A stretch of DNA of 37,519 nt from positions 1 to 37,519 of the forward strand of contig PNNN01000015.1 of NCBI GenBank assembly GCA_013824245.1, given 5' to 3'. The notes below the pieces were generated by a model that was not told where the DNA came from, made no database searches, and saw only the letters and a list, made by a program, of their open reading frames with translations. Both the position numbers and the translations under genes were made by a program. Each line of letters opens with the position of its first letter. Position 1 is the stretch's first letter. Source of the DNA: Chlorobiaceae bacterium (GTDB taxonomy: Bacteria; Bacteroidota; Ignavibacteria; UBA10030; SZUA-254). Below are positions 9,745 through 17,775 of this stretch, piece by piece.

Positions 9745-12644
9745 TCCTTTTTAAAAATAGATACCGAATATTTTTCCTCATTATGATGTTCATATATTTT
9801 ACGGCAATTTCATTTTCGCAAATGACCGGAAAAGGAACGATTAAGGGGACAATCAGCGATATAAAAGGTAAAGAAACATTACCGAGCGCTAACATTACAA
9901 TCAAAGGAACTTATTACGGAACGGTAAGCAGTTTCGACGGTACATATACAATCACCAACATTAATCCCGGAACATACATTGTTGAAGTTTCTTTGCTCGG
10001 TTATAAAACTATGCAATTTACCGGTTACAAAGTTGTATCAGGCGAAACTACCACACTTGATGTGAAGTTAGAAGAAACTGTTTTAAGTTTGGGACAGGAA
10101 GTTGTTATCATCGGCGAGAAACCATTATTCAATATTGAAGAAACACAAAGCACAAGATCAATTTCAAGTGAAGATATAAAAGTTGCTGCTGTTCAAACCG
10201 TAAAAGATGTTGTCTCGATGCAAGCGGGCGTTGTTCAATCGGATAACGAGATTCATATTCGAGGTGGACGCACATACGAGAATTCATATTTGTTGGATGG
10301 AATTTCTGTTCAGGATGCTTTGGGCGGAACCGGATTCGGTTTGCAATTAAGTCCATCAGCAATTCAAGAAGTTGAAGTTATCACAGGCGGATATAACGCG
10401 GAATACGGGCAGGCAACCTCGGGCGTTGTGAATATTACAACCAAAGAGGGCTCAACAAAATATTCCGGATCGGCAGGACACAGAAGAGATAATCTCGGAT
10501 TTAATAAGAACGATTTGTCAAATGCTAACACCAATATTTATGAGTTAAGCTTAAGCGGACCTGAGCCGATAACGTCGCAGATTTTACCGGCATTTGGATT
10601 AGATATCCCCGGGACAGTCAGTTTTTTTGGAACCTTTTACGCGAATTTCGCGGATGGTTATACGAGATGGGTAGAAAGAATTGAAAATGGCAAACCGGTT
10701 GGATACGAAAGCAAAGTACCAAATCAACTTTATACATCATTTTTCCCATGTGAAACATTTCTATCACCGCGGCGGAGTAATAATTGGTCGTGGCTTACGA
10801 AGCTTACATGGAAGCCGTCAGCGACACTGAAACTATCTTATGCGTATTCAAGTTCGATCGCAATCGACCAGAATTCGCAAACAGTTCAGGCAACATTAGA
10901 GCGTGTTGAGCCAAATCCCGGATATCAGTTTGATTTCCAAAATATTCCGGATAGCTCAAATACATTCGCTCAGCGAAACATCCAACATTCTCTTTCATTC
11001 ACCCATACGCTTAGTTCAAAAACATTTTACGAATTGAAGTTCAGCCGTTATACCGCTCATGTTCGCGGAGATGCAAACGGCAAATCGTATCAGTATTACA
11101 CTGAACCGAAAGATATCATCACACTGCCTATTGAATACTATAATTTAGATCGAGATACAATAGGGGTTATTCCGGGCGATGGTTTTTACGATCTTGGAAA
11201 TCCAACACGCTGGCGTGATCATTATTTGAGTGAATACACGTTCAAAGGAGATTTGACGAATCATTTCACGGAAAAGCATAAATTTAAAACAGGCGTTGAG
11301 ATGAGATTTCAGGATATGCAGATGATCGATCTCGTTGCGCCTTGGTACAAACCGCTCGGTTTAAATTACGACATCTACCAAGTCAACCCTGCTCAAGGGG
11401 CAGTATACGCACAGGACAATATCGTTTTAAAAGGAATGATACTTAATTTCGGTTTGCGGTTTGATTATTGGTTCCCCGGTAAACTTGTTGATTCAACATT
11501 GTCTCTTCCGTCTGATTCAATAAACGTGTCACCGCTAATTCAAAAAGCATATTTTGATGAAACTTATAACTTATTCGGCAGGAGATGGAAAGCAAGAATA
11601 AGTCCGCGCGTAGGAATATCGCATCCTGTTTCCGATAATCAAACATTGTTCTTTTCTTACGGTCATTTTTCCAAGTTACCAAGGCCTCAGTTTGTTTATT
11701 CTAAGTTAGCTCGAACAAGCGCTAAGTCAACATTCCAAACAATCGGAAATCCGAACTTGAATCCGGAAACAACAGTTTCGTATGAACTTGGTTTGCGCAA
11801 TCAATTAAGCGATAAGTATGTACTTACCGTTACCGCTTATTATAAAGATATCTTTGATTACATCACCGCACGTTCTGTTCGCGTGCAAGCTTCAAGATTC
11901 TCCAGCGGTTCATACACAACTTACATCAATCAAGATTATAGCCGTGTGCGCGGTCTTGAAGTTGAATTCAAAGGCAGATATAGCGAATGGTTACGCGGAA
12001 CTTTATCAGGTTCGTATTCTATCGCTACCGGAAAAAGCTCAGCCGCAGATGAAGCTGCCTACAATCTCCAATTAGGTCTTGAAGAAAATATAAAAGAAGT
12101 TCCGATGATTTTTGATAGACCTCTTCAACTAAGTTTAAATCTCAATATAAACTGCAAGAAGAATGCCCCGTTCTTCGGTTTCGGCAAAGGTATTCTCGAC
12201 GATTACAATATGTTTATTCGTTTCTTCTATCAATCGGGAAAAAGATATACACCACAAATATTGGTAGGGTATGACAAGAACAATCTCTCGGCATACTTTG
12301 CAGATTCAATTGGAAGACCGCTGTATGTTCCTGATTATAAGCATCCATACTCTGAGACTTCGGAGGATTGGTTTTACATCGATATGAATTTTGAAAAATA
12401 TATCGACTTGAGCATTGGTAAGTTATCTGTATCTATTGAAATACAAAATATACTGAATAGAAAGAATTCCCAGATTATTAATCCAATAACAGGAAAGGCG
12501 TATGAATATGGAGACCCGACTGTTCAATCGGCGAACGATCCTATTTATCCTGATCTGACTTATCCTGTTAGTCCTTATCCATATAATCCTGCGCGATATC
12601 TTACACCGCGTACCTATCGACTTGGTCTTGAGTTCCGGTTTTAA
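9741..12644 (+). CDS. TonB-dependent outer-membrane receptor with carboxypeptidase-regulatory-like domain
   Basis: 967 residues. A signal peptide (about 1-28, ending ISFSQ) is followed by a CarboxypepD_reg-like beta-sandwich (about 33-115, GTIKGTISD...SFDGTYTI), a plug domain (about 130-235, including EIHIRGGRTYENSYLLDGI and GGYNAEYGQATSGVVNITT) and a long beta-barrel ending in an aromatic C terminus (RLGLEFRF). An AAGGAG ribosome-binding site (9727-9732) lies inside the end of the previous gene, 8 nt before the ATG, and the genes overlap as ATGA. The protein resembles the Oar/SusC-like class that moves large or bulky substrates. The substrate cannot be read from the sequence. Together with the sorting-domain protein and the PorV-like protein it probably forms part of an export or uptake system. 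Confidence 0.93.
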   Translation: MILFKNRYRIFFLIMMFIYFTAISFSQMTGKGTIKGTISDIKGKETLPSANITIKGTYYGTVSSFDGTYTITNINPGTYIVEVSLLGYKTMQFTGYKVVSGETTTLDVKLEETVLSLGQEVVIIGEKPLFNIEETQSTRSISSEDIKVAAVQTVKDVVSMQAGVVQSDNEIHIRGGRTYENSYLLDGISVQDALGGTGFGLQLSPSAIQEVEVITGGYNAEYGQATSGVVNITTKEGSTKYSGSAGHRRDNLGFNKNDLSNANTNIYELSLSGPEPITSQILPAFGLDIPGTVSFFGTFYANFADGYTRWVERIENGKPVGYESKVPNQLYTSFFPCETFLSPRRSNNWSWLTKLTWKPSATLKLSYAYSSSIAIDQNSQTVQATLERVEPNPGYQFDFQNIPDSSNTFAQRNIQHSLSFTHTLSSKTFYELKFSRYTAHVRGDANGKSYQYYTEPKDIITLPIEYYNLDRDTIGVIPGDGFYDLGNPTRWRDHYLSEYTFKGDLTNHFTEKHKFKTGVEMRFQDMQMIDLVAPWYKPLGLNYDIYQVNPAQGAVYAQDNIVLKGMILNFGLRFDYWFPGKLVDSTLSLPSDSINVSPLIQKAYFDETYNLFGRRWKARISPRVGISHPVSDNQTLFFSYGHFSKLPRPQFVYSKLARTSAKSTFQTIGNPNLNPETTVSYELGLRNQLSDKYVLTVTAYYKDIFDYITARSVRVQASRFSSGSYTTYINQDYSRVRGLEVEFKGRYSEWLRGTLSGSYSIATGKSSAADEAAYNLQLGLEENIKEVPMIFDRPLQLSLNLNINCKKNAPFFGFGKGILDDYNMFIRFFYQSGKRYTPQILVGYDKNNLSAYFADSIGRPLYVPDYKHPYSETSEDWFYIDMNFEKYIDLSIGKLSVSIEIQNILNRKNSQIINPITGKAYEYGDPTVQSANDPIYPDLTYPVSPYPYNPARYLTPRTYRLGLEFRF

Positions 12645-12647
12645 TTT

Positions 12648-13673
12648 ATGAAAAGAATAATGTTAAATCGATTACTTGTTATAACGTTTCTAATTGGATT
12701 TGCAATTCAATTTTCTCAGAGTCAGTTAATTCCCAATTTAGGCGGTCAACGTGCCGGCATCTCGGCATTTCAATTTTTAAAAATCGGAGTTGGCGCACGC
12801 GCGGTTGGGGTTGGAGAAAGCTTTATTGCGATGGCGAACGACGTTTCTGCACTTTATTGGAATCCGGCAGGGTTAACGCAATTCCCGGAAGATCAAATAA
12901 CGTTTTCACATACGGAATATTTAGTGGATCTGAAACACGAATTCTTTGGCGGAGTTTATCATCTTACATCTTCAGATGCGATTGGTGTTTCGTTAACATC
13001 GCTTTATACCGATCCGATGGAAATTACAACAGAGACTTTACCTAAAGGAACCGGACGATATTTTAAGTTTGGCGATTTAGCAATCGGTTTGAGTTATGCA
13101 AGAAGAATGACAGATCAATTCAGCTTCGGAATTACAATCAAATATATTGAAGAAACACTCGATATACTGAAAATGCGCGGGACCATGGTTGACCTCGGCA
13201 CTTATTATTGGACGGGCTTGGGTTCTTCCCGATTTGCAATAGTGATAATAAACTTTGGAGCAGATGTTACTCCATCCGGCACTGCGACAACATTCGACGG
13301 CGGAAAGGTGAGTTCATTTCAATCGTTCTCACCGCCAACGCAATTCAAAATTGGATTCGCTATGGAACCGTACGAAACAGAAACTCATAAAATTACAACC
13401 TCAATAGAATTGAATCATCCGAATGATAATGCAGAGAATGTTCATCTTGGCGCAGAATATAAATGGGAAGATTGGTTGTTTGTTCGCGCAGGTTTTAAAA
13501 GAACCATTGGTGAAACCTTGCTCGGCAGAGATAACGCCGCTTCAAACGATATAAGTTTTGGTGTCGGTGTTCTTGTTCCCGTTCTTACATCGAAGGTCGG
13601 ATTCGATTATTCATTCTCAAATTACAATCTTCTTGGCACTGTTCATAGAATTTCAGTCAACCTGGCATATTAA
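12648..13673 (+). CDS. PorV/PorQ-family outer-membrane beta-barrel protein
   Basis: 341 residues. The signal peptide ends near QFSQSQ. The mature N terminus has the family signature: FLKIGVGARAVGVGESFIAM, then NDVSALYWNPAGL. The remainder is alternating amphipathic strands, ending with an aromatic residue (VNLAY). PorV (LptO) proteins are FadL-like barrels; in type IX secretion PorV carries substrates with a C-terminal sorting domain from the translocon to the attachment complex. That fits the sorting-domain protein at the head of this operon. The gene starts 3 nt after the receptor stop and ends 1 nt before the next start. Whether it acts in secretion or as a paralogue dedicated to this locus is inference. 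Confidence 0.88.
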   Translation: MKRIMLNRLLVITFLIGFAIQFSQSQLIPNLGGQRAGISAFQFLKIGVGARAVGVGESFIAMANDVSALYWNPAGLTQFPEDQITFSHTEYLVDLKHEFFGGVYHLTSSDAIGVSLTSLYTDPMEITTETLPKGTGRYFKFGDLAIGLSYARRMTDQFSFGITIKYIEETLDILKMRGTMVDLGTYYWTGLGSSRFAIVIINFGADVTPSGTATTFDGGKVSSFQSFSPPTQFKIGFAMEPYETETHKITTSIELNHPNDNAENVHLGAEYKWEDWLFVRAGFKRTIGETLLGRDNAASNDISFGVGVLVPVLTSKVGFDYSFSNYNLLGTVHRISVNLAY

Positions 13674-13674
13674 C

Positions 13675-14862
13675 ATGACAAAGTATTTATTTCTCCTCGT
13701 ACTTTCAATTACCATCTTGATGATTTGTCTGGGTGGTTGCGAACAAAAAATAATTTCACCAAAACCCCAATCCGATGGCATCAATCGGCTTGGAGATACG
13801 AGCTACGTTGAAATATCTCCGCCTTGGGGAGTTCCCGGAAGCCCAAGTGCGTTGCTCATCGGTAACGATCAGCTAATGTATGTCGCAGATTATGAGAATA
13901 ATCAAGTCCACATGATGGATGCCGGCGGCACTATTTTGATGAGCCGGAATATTCTTCACCCGATGGCGCTTGCGCAAAATTCAAAACTCGATCTTTATGT
14001 TTGTGCCGAGGTTATAAACCCAAAGACGCTCGATACAATGGGAGCGATTTACAGAATAAATCTTGTTCGATGGGACACTGTTTACATCGCAGGCATTAAA
14101 ATAGATACGCTCCTGCATGATACATCGTACGTCTATCGCGATACATCATATTTTTACAATCATAATATTGCGGATGCTCATATGCGGCTCATCTATTCAG
14201 AGCCAGCCAGACCGCAAAGACGTTTTACAGGAATTGGGATATTACCTAGGAATGGTTTCCTGGTTGCAAGAACCGGAACCGATAACTCCAGCTTTGTCGA
14301 TCCCGACACTCGTGTACTACGTTTCAAATCAAATGAAGAATACGAGACACCGGTTGGAGACTTGGTAACGCGCGCAAGCGGTGGAACCGCTATAACAGAT
14401 ATCAGAGATCTAACGGGATTAATGATATTCCCTTCGAGCAATGATTTTATTTTAACACAAAACAGCAGTCAGGATGCATTTGGTGCAATCTGGATGGTAT
14501 ATTATGAAACAAACGATTTTATAGGTTGGAAACCCAAATACGATCCTTCGATATCATCTCAAAGCGGTACCGACATCGTAAGACCGAGACGTTTTCTTAA
14601 TGCAACTGCGGCAGCTTACGATAAGCGAAGAAGAGAAATCTTTATCCTCGATTCCGGGCTTGACAGTGTTGTCAAATTTAGCATAACCGGACAGTTTAAG
14701 TCGGAATCTTTTGGTAAAGCAAATACCGCGAAGAATGGATTACCGGCACTAAGCCATCCATCAGGTATTGCATACTCGAATGATTGCACTCTCTATATCG
14801 CAGATACCGGCAATAAACTTATTCGTCGTTTCCGTCTCTCAACACAACTTCAATGTAATTGA
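13675..14862 (+). CDS. Lipoprotein with NHL-like beta-propeller
   Basis: 395 residues from the ATG at 13675. The frame is open further upstream (to 13558), but that part overlaps the PorV-like gene and has no leader. A lipoprotein signal peptide ends in LGGC (about residue 21). The rest has repeated propeller-like blades such as LMYVADYENNQVHMMD, IFILDSGLDSVVKF and LYIADTGNKLIRRF, typical of NHL/six-bladed propellers. It sits 1 nt after the previous stop and 4 nt before the next start, within the envelope operon. It is probably lipid-anchored in the outer membrane; binding partner unknown. Confidence 0.8.
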   Translation: MTKYLFLLVLSITILMICLGGCEQKIISPKPQSDGINRLGDTSYVEISPPWGVPGSPSALLIGNDQLMYVADYENNQVHMMDAGGTILMSRNILHPMALAQNSKLDLYVCAEVINPKTLDTMGAIYRINLVRWDTVYIAGIKIDTLLHDTSYVYRDTSYFYNHNIADAHMRLIYSEPARPQRRFTGIGILPRNGFLVARTGTDNSSFVDPDTRVLRFKSNEEYETPVGDLVTRASGGTAITDIRDLTGLMIFPSSNDFILTQNSSQDAFGAIWMVYYETNDFIGWKPKYDPSISSQSGTDIVRPRRFLNATAAAYDKRRREIFILDSGLDSVVKFSITGQFKSESFGKANTAKNGLPALSHPSGIAYSNDCTLYIADTGNKLIRRFRLSTQLQCN

Positions 14863-14866
14863 CGCC

Positions 14867-15979
14867 ATGATAAAATTCTTTTTTCTTCTTCTCCTATTCA
14901 CAGGGACGTTGAGCAGTTTAATAGCTCAACCTTCTAATGTTGTAGGCACTTATTCTATTGTTGGGTGGGATTCTGTCACAGGTGATTTAGGAATCGCGGT
15001 TCAATCGAAATTTCTCGCCGTTGGTGCTGTTGTTCCTTACGCAAAAGCCGGTGTTGGTGCAGTTGCAACTCAGGCATTTGCAAATACAACATTTGGTCCA
15101 AAAGGTTTATCGTTTTTAGAAACAGGATTGAGCGCGCAGGAAGTTATTTCACTTCTGTTAGCCGGCGATTCAGCGATATCGGAACGTCAAATCGGTATTG
15201 TTGATGCGCATGGTAATGCTTTTGCTCACACCGGATCAAAATGTATGAACTATGCAGGACAAATTACCGGGAAGGGATACACGGCGCAGGGGAATATTCT
15301 TGCCGGAAGAGAAGTTGTTGAAGGAATGGCGAGGGCATTTGAAAATACAAATGGAGATCTCGCTGAACGCCTGTTAAGCGCTCTCGAAGCAGGTGAACGT
15401 GCGGGCGGAGATAAACGCGGAAGACAATCGGCAGCATTATTAGTTGTGAGAGAAAAAGGCGGATACGCGGGAATGAACGATAGATTTATCGACATTCGTG
15501 TTGATGACGATTCTCTGCCATTAGTTCAATTACGCCGGCTGTATAATCTGTGGCAAGTTACATTTTTATTCGAAGCGAGATTCAGAACAATTGCCGAGTT
15601 TGAAAAACAAAAGAAATTTATTGCGGCAGATGTTGAGCGTAAAAGAGTAACAGAGCAGTTTAACGCTCAATTGCGCAGCAGACCCGACGATCCGCAATTG
15701 CTCAACCAGATAGCATGGTTTTTAGCAACTAATAATATCGATAAAGTTCAAGCTTTAGAAATTGCAAAGCGTGCCGCGCGACTTGCGCCAGCAGATCTCA
15801 ACATTCTGGATACCTTAGCTGAATGTCATTACCAGCTTCAACATTATGATGAAGCGATTGCAATAGGTTCCGAGTTGGTGATGAAAGATGCGTCAAACGA
15901 TACATACTGGAATCAATTGAAAAAATTCAGAGATGCAAAACAACAGAACGGAAATCCTCAGGGTTCAGGTAACCGTTAA
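14867..15979 (+). CDS. Secreted DUF1028 (Ntn-hydrolase-like) protein with C-terminal TPR
   Basis: 370 residues from the ATG at 14867, which gives a good signal peptide (FFFLLLLFTGTLSSLIAQ). Residues about 25-220 match DUF1028: GTYSIVGWDSVTGDLGIAV, then GVGAVATQAFANTTFGPKGL and a Gly-rich segment containing KRGRQSAALLVV. As I recall, DUF1028 belongs to the Ntn-hydrolase superfamily; no reaction is established. The C terminus (about 275-365) looks like tetratricopeptide repeats (DPQLLNQIAWFLA..., ALEIAKRAARLAP). It is the last gene of the operon. The in-frame upstream extension to 14768 overlaps the propeller gene and is not needed. Confidence 0.82.
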   Translation: MIKFFFLLLLFTGTLSSLIAQPSNVVGTYSIVGWDSVTGDLGIAVQSKFLAVGAVVPYAKAGVGAVATQAFANTTFGPKGLSFLETGLSAQEVISLLLAGDSAISERQIGIVDAHGNAFAHTGSKCMNYAGQITGKGYTAQGNILAGREVVEGMARAFENTNGDLAERLLSALEAGERAGGDKRGRQSAALLVVREKGGYAGMNDRFIDIRVDDDSLPLVQLRRLYNLWQVTFLFEARFRTIAEFEKQKKFIAADVERKRVTEQFNAQLRSRPDDPQLLNQIAWFLATNNIDKVQALEIAKRAARLAPADLNILDTLAECHYQLQHYDEAIAIGSELVMKDASNDTYWNQLKKFRDAKQQNGNPQGSGNR

Positions 15980-15981
15980 TC

Positions 15982-16060
15982 TTTTGCAACTCTACCGATA
16001 AATTAGTACATTTATACAATTAAATTTTCAAGTTACATCCACGGAGAGGTGGGTGAGTGG
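15982..16060 (+). repeat. 79-bp direct repeat, copy 1 (tRNA promoter plus first 18 nt of tRNA-Ser)
   Basis: Identical over 79 bp to 16587-16665. It contains a promoter (TTGCAA 15984-15989, 17 nt, TACATT 16007-16012) and the first 18 nt of tRNA-Ser(GCT), 16043-16060. It begins just after the stop of the DUF1028 gene. Confidence 0.95.
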
Positions 16061-16197
16061 TCGGTTCAAATCAAAGATTTGAACAAGATCTCGTCCCGCA
16101 AAAAGCGGGACGGACTGAAACCAGCGGTTTGTTCGTCTCGTCCACATCTGTGGACGGACGGAATCTCGCTCCGCTCAGAAGCGGAACGGACTAAACC
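16043..16197 (+). pseudogene. Broken 5' copy of tRNA-Ser(GCT) with two hairpin insertions
   Basis: tRNA nucleotides 1-18 (16043-16060) are followed by a 54-nt insertion (16061-16114). Nucleotides 19-35 then resume exactly (16115-16131), followed by a 59-nt insertion (16132-16190) and seven more matching bases (16191-16197), after which tRNA similarity stops. Insertion 1 holds two hairpins: GTTCAAATC/GATTTGAAC and GTCCCGC/GCGGGAC. Insertion 2 is built the same way: CGTCCACA/TGTGGACG and TCCGC/GCGGA. Both end in CGGA and both sit in front of CTRAA. The 3' half of the tRNA is absent here, so it cannot give a functional tRNA unless spliced. Confidence 0.85.
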
Positions 16198-16306
16198 CTT
16201 CGGGGTTGTTTGCTTACATAAAAGATTCATACTGTTGTGGTAACACTGCGCATGTAGCGGGAAAATGATTTACTTTCCAAATCGAAAAATAAGTTATTAA
16301 ATTGCC

Positions 16307-16582
16307 TTGAAATATTACGTTTATCTATTATTCTCAAAAGAGTTCAATCGAACTTATGTTGGACAAACCCAAAATTTGGAAAACCGTTTAGATTATCACA
16401 ATAGTGGCAAAGTAAGATCAACAAAACATCATCGACCATGGATTATTTTATATGATGAAGAATTTAGAAGTCGTTCAGAAGCAATGAAACGGGAAAAATG
16501 GTTTAAAAGCTCTGTCGGAAGAAAATTTATCAGAGAACTACTTTCAAAATTAAGTGTAGAGAGTTTGCAGGATGACAATTAA
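16307..16582 (+). CDS. Small GIY-YIG nuclease family protein
   Basis: 91 residues starting at a TTG (16307); no ATG is available before the conserved N terminus. The GIY element reads YVY (about 4-6) and the YIG element YVG (17-19). Arg27 and His31 follow in ENRLDYHN, and the conserved Glu region is SEAMKRE (57-63), so all core positions of the stand-alone GIY-YIG domain appear present. The length matches the UPF0213/YhbQ-like single-domain class. The gene lies between a broken and an intact copy of tRNA-Ser(GCT), with the second 79-bp direct repeat starting 4 nt after its stop, which suggests a mobile or homing role. The 109 nt before it (16198-16306) contain one short hairpin and nothing else I recognise. 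Confidence 0.85.
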   Translation: MKYYVYLLFSKEFNRTYVGQTQNLENRLDYHNSGKVRSTKHHRPWIILYDEEFRSRSEAMKREKWFKSSVGRKFIRELLSKLSVESLQDDN

Positions 16583-16586
16583 TAAA

Positions 16587-16665
16587 TTTTGCAACTCTAC
16601 CGATAAATTAGTACATTTATACAATTAAATTTTCAAGTTACATCCACGGAGAGGTGGGTGAGTGG
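16587..16665 (+). repeat. 79-bp direct repeat, copy 2 (functional tRNA promoter and 5' end)
   Basis: Exact copy of 15982-16060. Here the promoter TTGCAA (16589-16594), 17-nt spacer and TACATT (16612-16617) drives the intact tRNA-Ser(GCT) starting at 16648. The repeat unit-to-unit distance is 605 bp and encloses the GIY-YIG gene. Confidence 0.95.
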
Positions 16666-16740
16666 CTGAAACCAGCGGTTTGCTAAACCGCCGTACGGGG
16701 TCAACCTGTACCGAGAGTTCAAATCTCTCCCTCTCCGCCA
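16648..16740 (+). tRNA. tRNA-Ser (anticodon GCT), intact, CCA encoded
   Basis: A class II tRNA of 90 nt plus an encoded CCA. Acceptor GGAGAGG (16648-16654) pairs with CCTCTCC (16730-16736), discriminator G at 16737. Anticodon stem GCGGT/ACCGC encloses TTGCTAA, anticodon GCT at 16682-16684. A long variable arm (GTACGGG...CCTGTAC) and a T arm GAGAG/CTCTC are present. The encoded CCA contrasts with the tRNA-Ser(GGA) in this window, which has none. Confidence 0.96.
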
Positions 16741-16787
16741 AACTGCGTTTCGCTTTGCTCAACTTCGTTTGGCAGGGTTAAAAAATG

Positions 16788-16820
16788 AAACTCCGATTTT
16801 CGATGAGATCGGAGTTTTCA
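16788..16820 (+). terminator. Rho-independent terminator after tRNA-Ser(GCT)
   Basis: The stem AACTCCGAT/ATCGGAGTT is followed by TTTTC. It lies about 50 nt downstream of the encoded CCA. Between them is another inverted repeat, GCCAAAC (16737-16743) with GTTTGGC (16767-16773), whose left arm uses the tRNA 3' end. Confidence 0.75.
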
Positions 16821-16863
16821 ATTTATATATGGTTAGTGGCTTAATCCTACCGTGTGCCATCGT

Positions 16864-16918
16864 TAAACCGCCGTACGGGGTCAACCTGTACCGAGAGTTC
16901 AAATCTCTCCCTCTCCGC
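16864..16918 (+). pseudogene. 3' fragment of tRNA-Ser(GCT)
   Basis: 55 bp identical to 16684-16738 of the intact gene, from the third anticodon base to just past the discriminator; weaker similarity continues into the flank (AACTG.GT). The acceptor 5' strand is missing, so it cannot fold as a tRNA. A diverged D-arm-like stretch, GGTTAGTGGCTTAATCC, lies just upstream (about 16831-16847), so this may be a decayed full copy rather than a clean fragment. Confidence 0.85.
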
Positions 16919-16967
16919 ACAACTGTGTCACAATAAATCGTGATTGCGTTTTTCGGGCAATAAGATA

Positions 16968-17015
16968 ACATCCGACTTCTGATTTGTTTATAACCAGAAG
17001 AAGTCGGATGTTTTC
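16968..17015 (+). terminator. Strong hairpin terminator after the 3' tRNA fragment
   Basis: Arms ACATCCGACTTCTG and CAGAAGAAGTCGGATGT, loop of about 13 nt, followed by TTTTC. It closes the tRNA region before the barrel-protein gene. The AT-rich stretch 17016-17141 holds a TTGACA (17043-17048) but no convincing -10. Confidence 0.75.
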
Positions 17016-17141
17016 ATTTGATCGCAACGATATGGGAGGAGATTGACATTAATATCTCTATTAATTAACTTACCAATGATAAAACTGTCGTTTAGATAAA
17101 TTGTTAATTTTTGAATCTTATACAATAAAAACGGAGTATTT

Positions 17142-17729
17142 ATGAAACTCAAAATAGTTTTTACTTTGGCGGTAAGTTTATTTTTATGCCAAAATGCATT
17201 CACTCAAGTTCGCACGGAAGAAAAAAAGAAAACAGTTACAGAGCAAAAAGGCGATACAACAGTAACCAGTTCAGTCATAATCTCGGAAAGTGAAGATATC
17301 ACTCCGCGTCATCATATGATTGTAATTAACCCGCTTAAGTTTCTACTCTTTTACAATATTTCTTATTATCAAATGGTATCCGAAAATATTGGCATAGGAG
17401 CAGGTGTACAAGCTCCTACCATTGGTGGAATAGATGGGATCGGATTTAATGCAGAAGTTCGTTTTCATCCCTCCGGCAAAACTCTTAGAGGATTTTATTT
17501 AGCGCCAAATATTTCATACAATCGGTTATCAGGAGAAAATAACGATAATGGCATTTCAATATTTTCTATCGGTGGGTTGCTTGGTTGGCAATGGTTCCCC
17601 GGTGATGATTTTGCCATAGGTCTAGGGATCGGGATTGACTATTACATGGCTTCAAACGATGAAGGTGATTTTGGAGATTACAATGGAAAAGCTCCAGCTC
17701 TTCGTTTCGATATTGGATATGCATGGTAA
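17142..17729 (+). CDS. Outer-membrane beta-barrel protein of unknown function
   Basis: 195 residues. Signal peptide MKLKIVFTLAVSLFLCQNAFTQ; a GGAG ribosome-binding site lies about 6 nt before the ATG. After a short charged linker (RTEEKKKTVTEQKGDT) the protein alternates amphipathic and Gly-rich strands (INPLKFLLFYNISYYQMV, NIGIGAGVQ, LRGFYLAPNISYN, FAIGLGIGIDYYM) and ends in an aromatic residue (IGYAW), as expected for a small eight- to ten-stranded barrel. It recalls DUF3575-like or porin-type small barrels, but I cannot assign a family. It is a single gene with its own terminator. Confidence 0.75.
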   Translation: MKLKIVFTLAVSLFLCQNAFTQVRTEEKKKTVTEQKGDTTVTSSVIISESEDITPRHHMIVINPLKFLLFYNISYYQMVSENIGIGAGVQAPTIGGIDGIGFNAEVRFHPSGKTLRGFYLAPNISYNRLSGENNDNGISIFSIGGLLGWQWFPGDDFAIGLGIGIDYYMASNDEGDFGDYNGKAPALRFDIGYAW

Positions 17730-17775
17730 CATTCATTGTTTTACGAAGATGGTTTTGATGAAATTAAAATAAAAA

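Noticed and set aside
16049-16243. 64-codon ORF over the broken 5' tRNA copy
   Set aside because: It is an open frame created by tRNA and hairpin sequence; no protein-like composition and no start signal.
16759-16971. 70-codon minus-strand ORF across the 3' tRNA fragment
   Set aside because: The frame runs antisense through the tRNA relic and two hairpins and encodes the RGRDLNSR-type peptide typical of spurious ORFs over tRNA genes.
17043-17048. TTGACA upstream of the barrel-protein gene as a promoter
   Set aside because: A perfect -35 box, but the only sequence at 17-nt spacing (TAACTT) is a poor -10, so it was not annotated.
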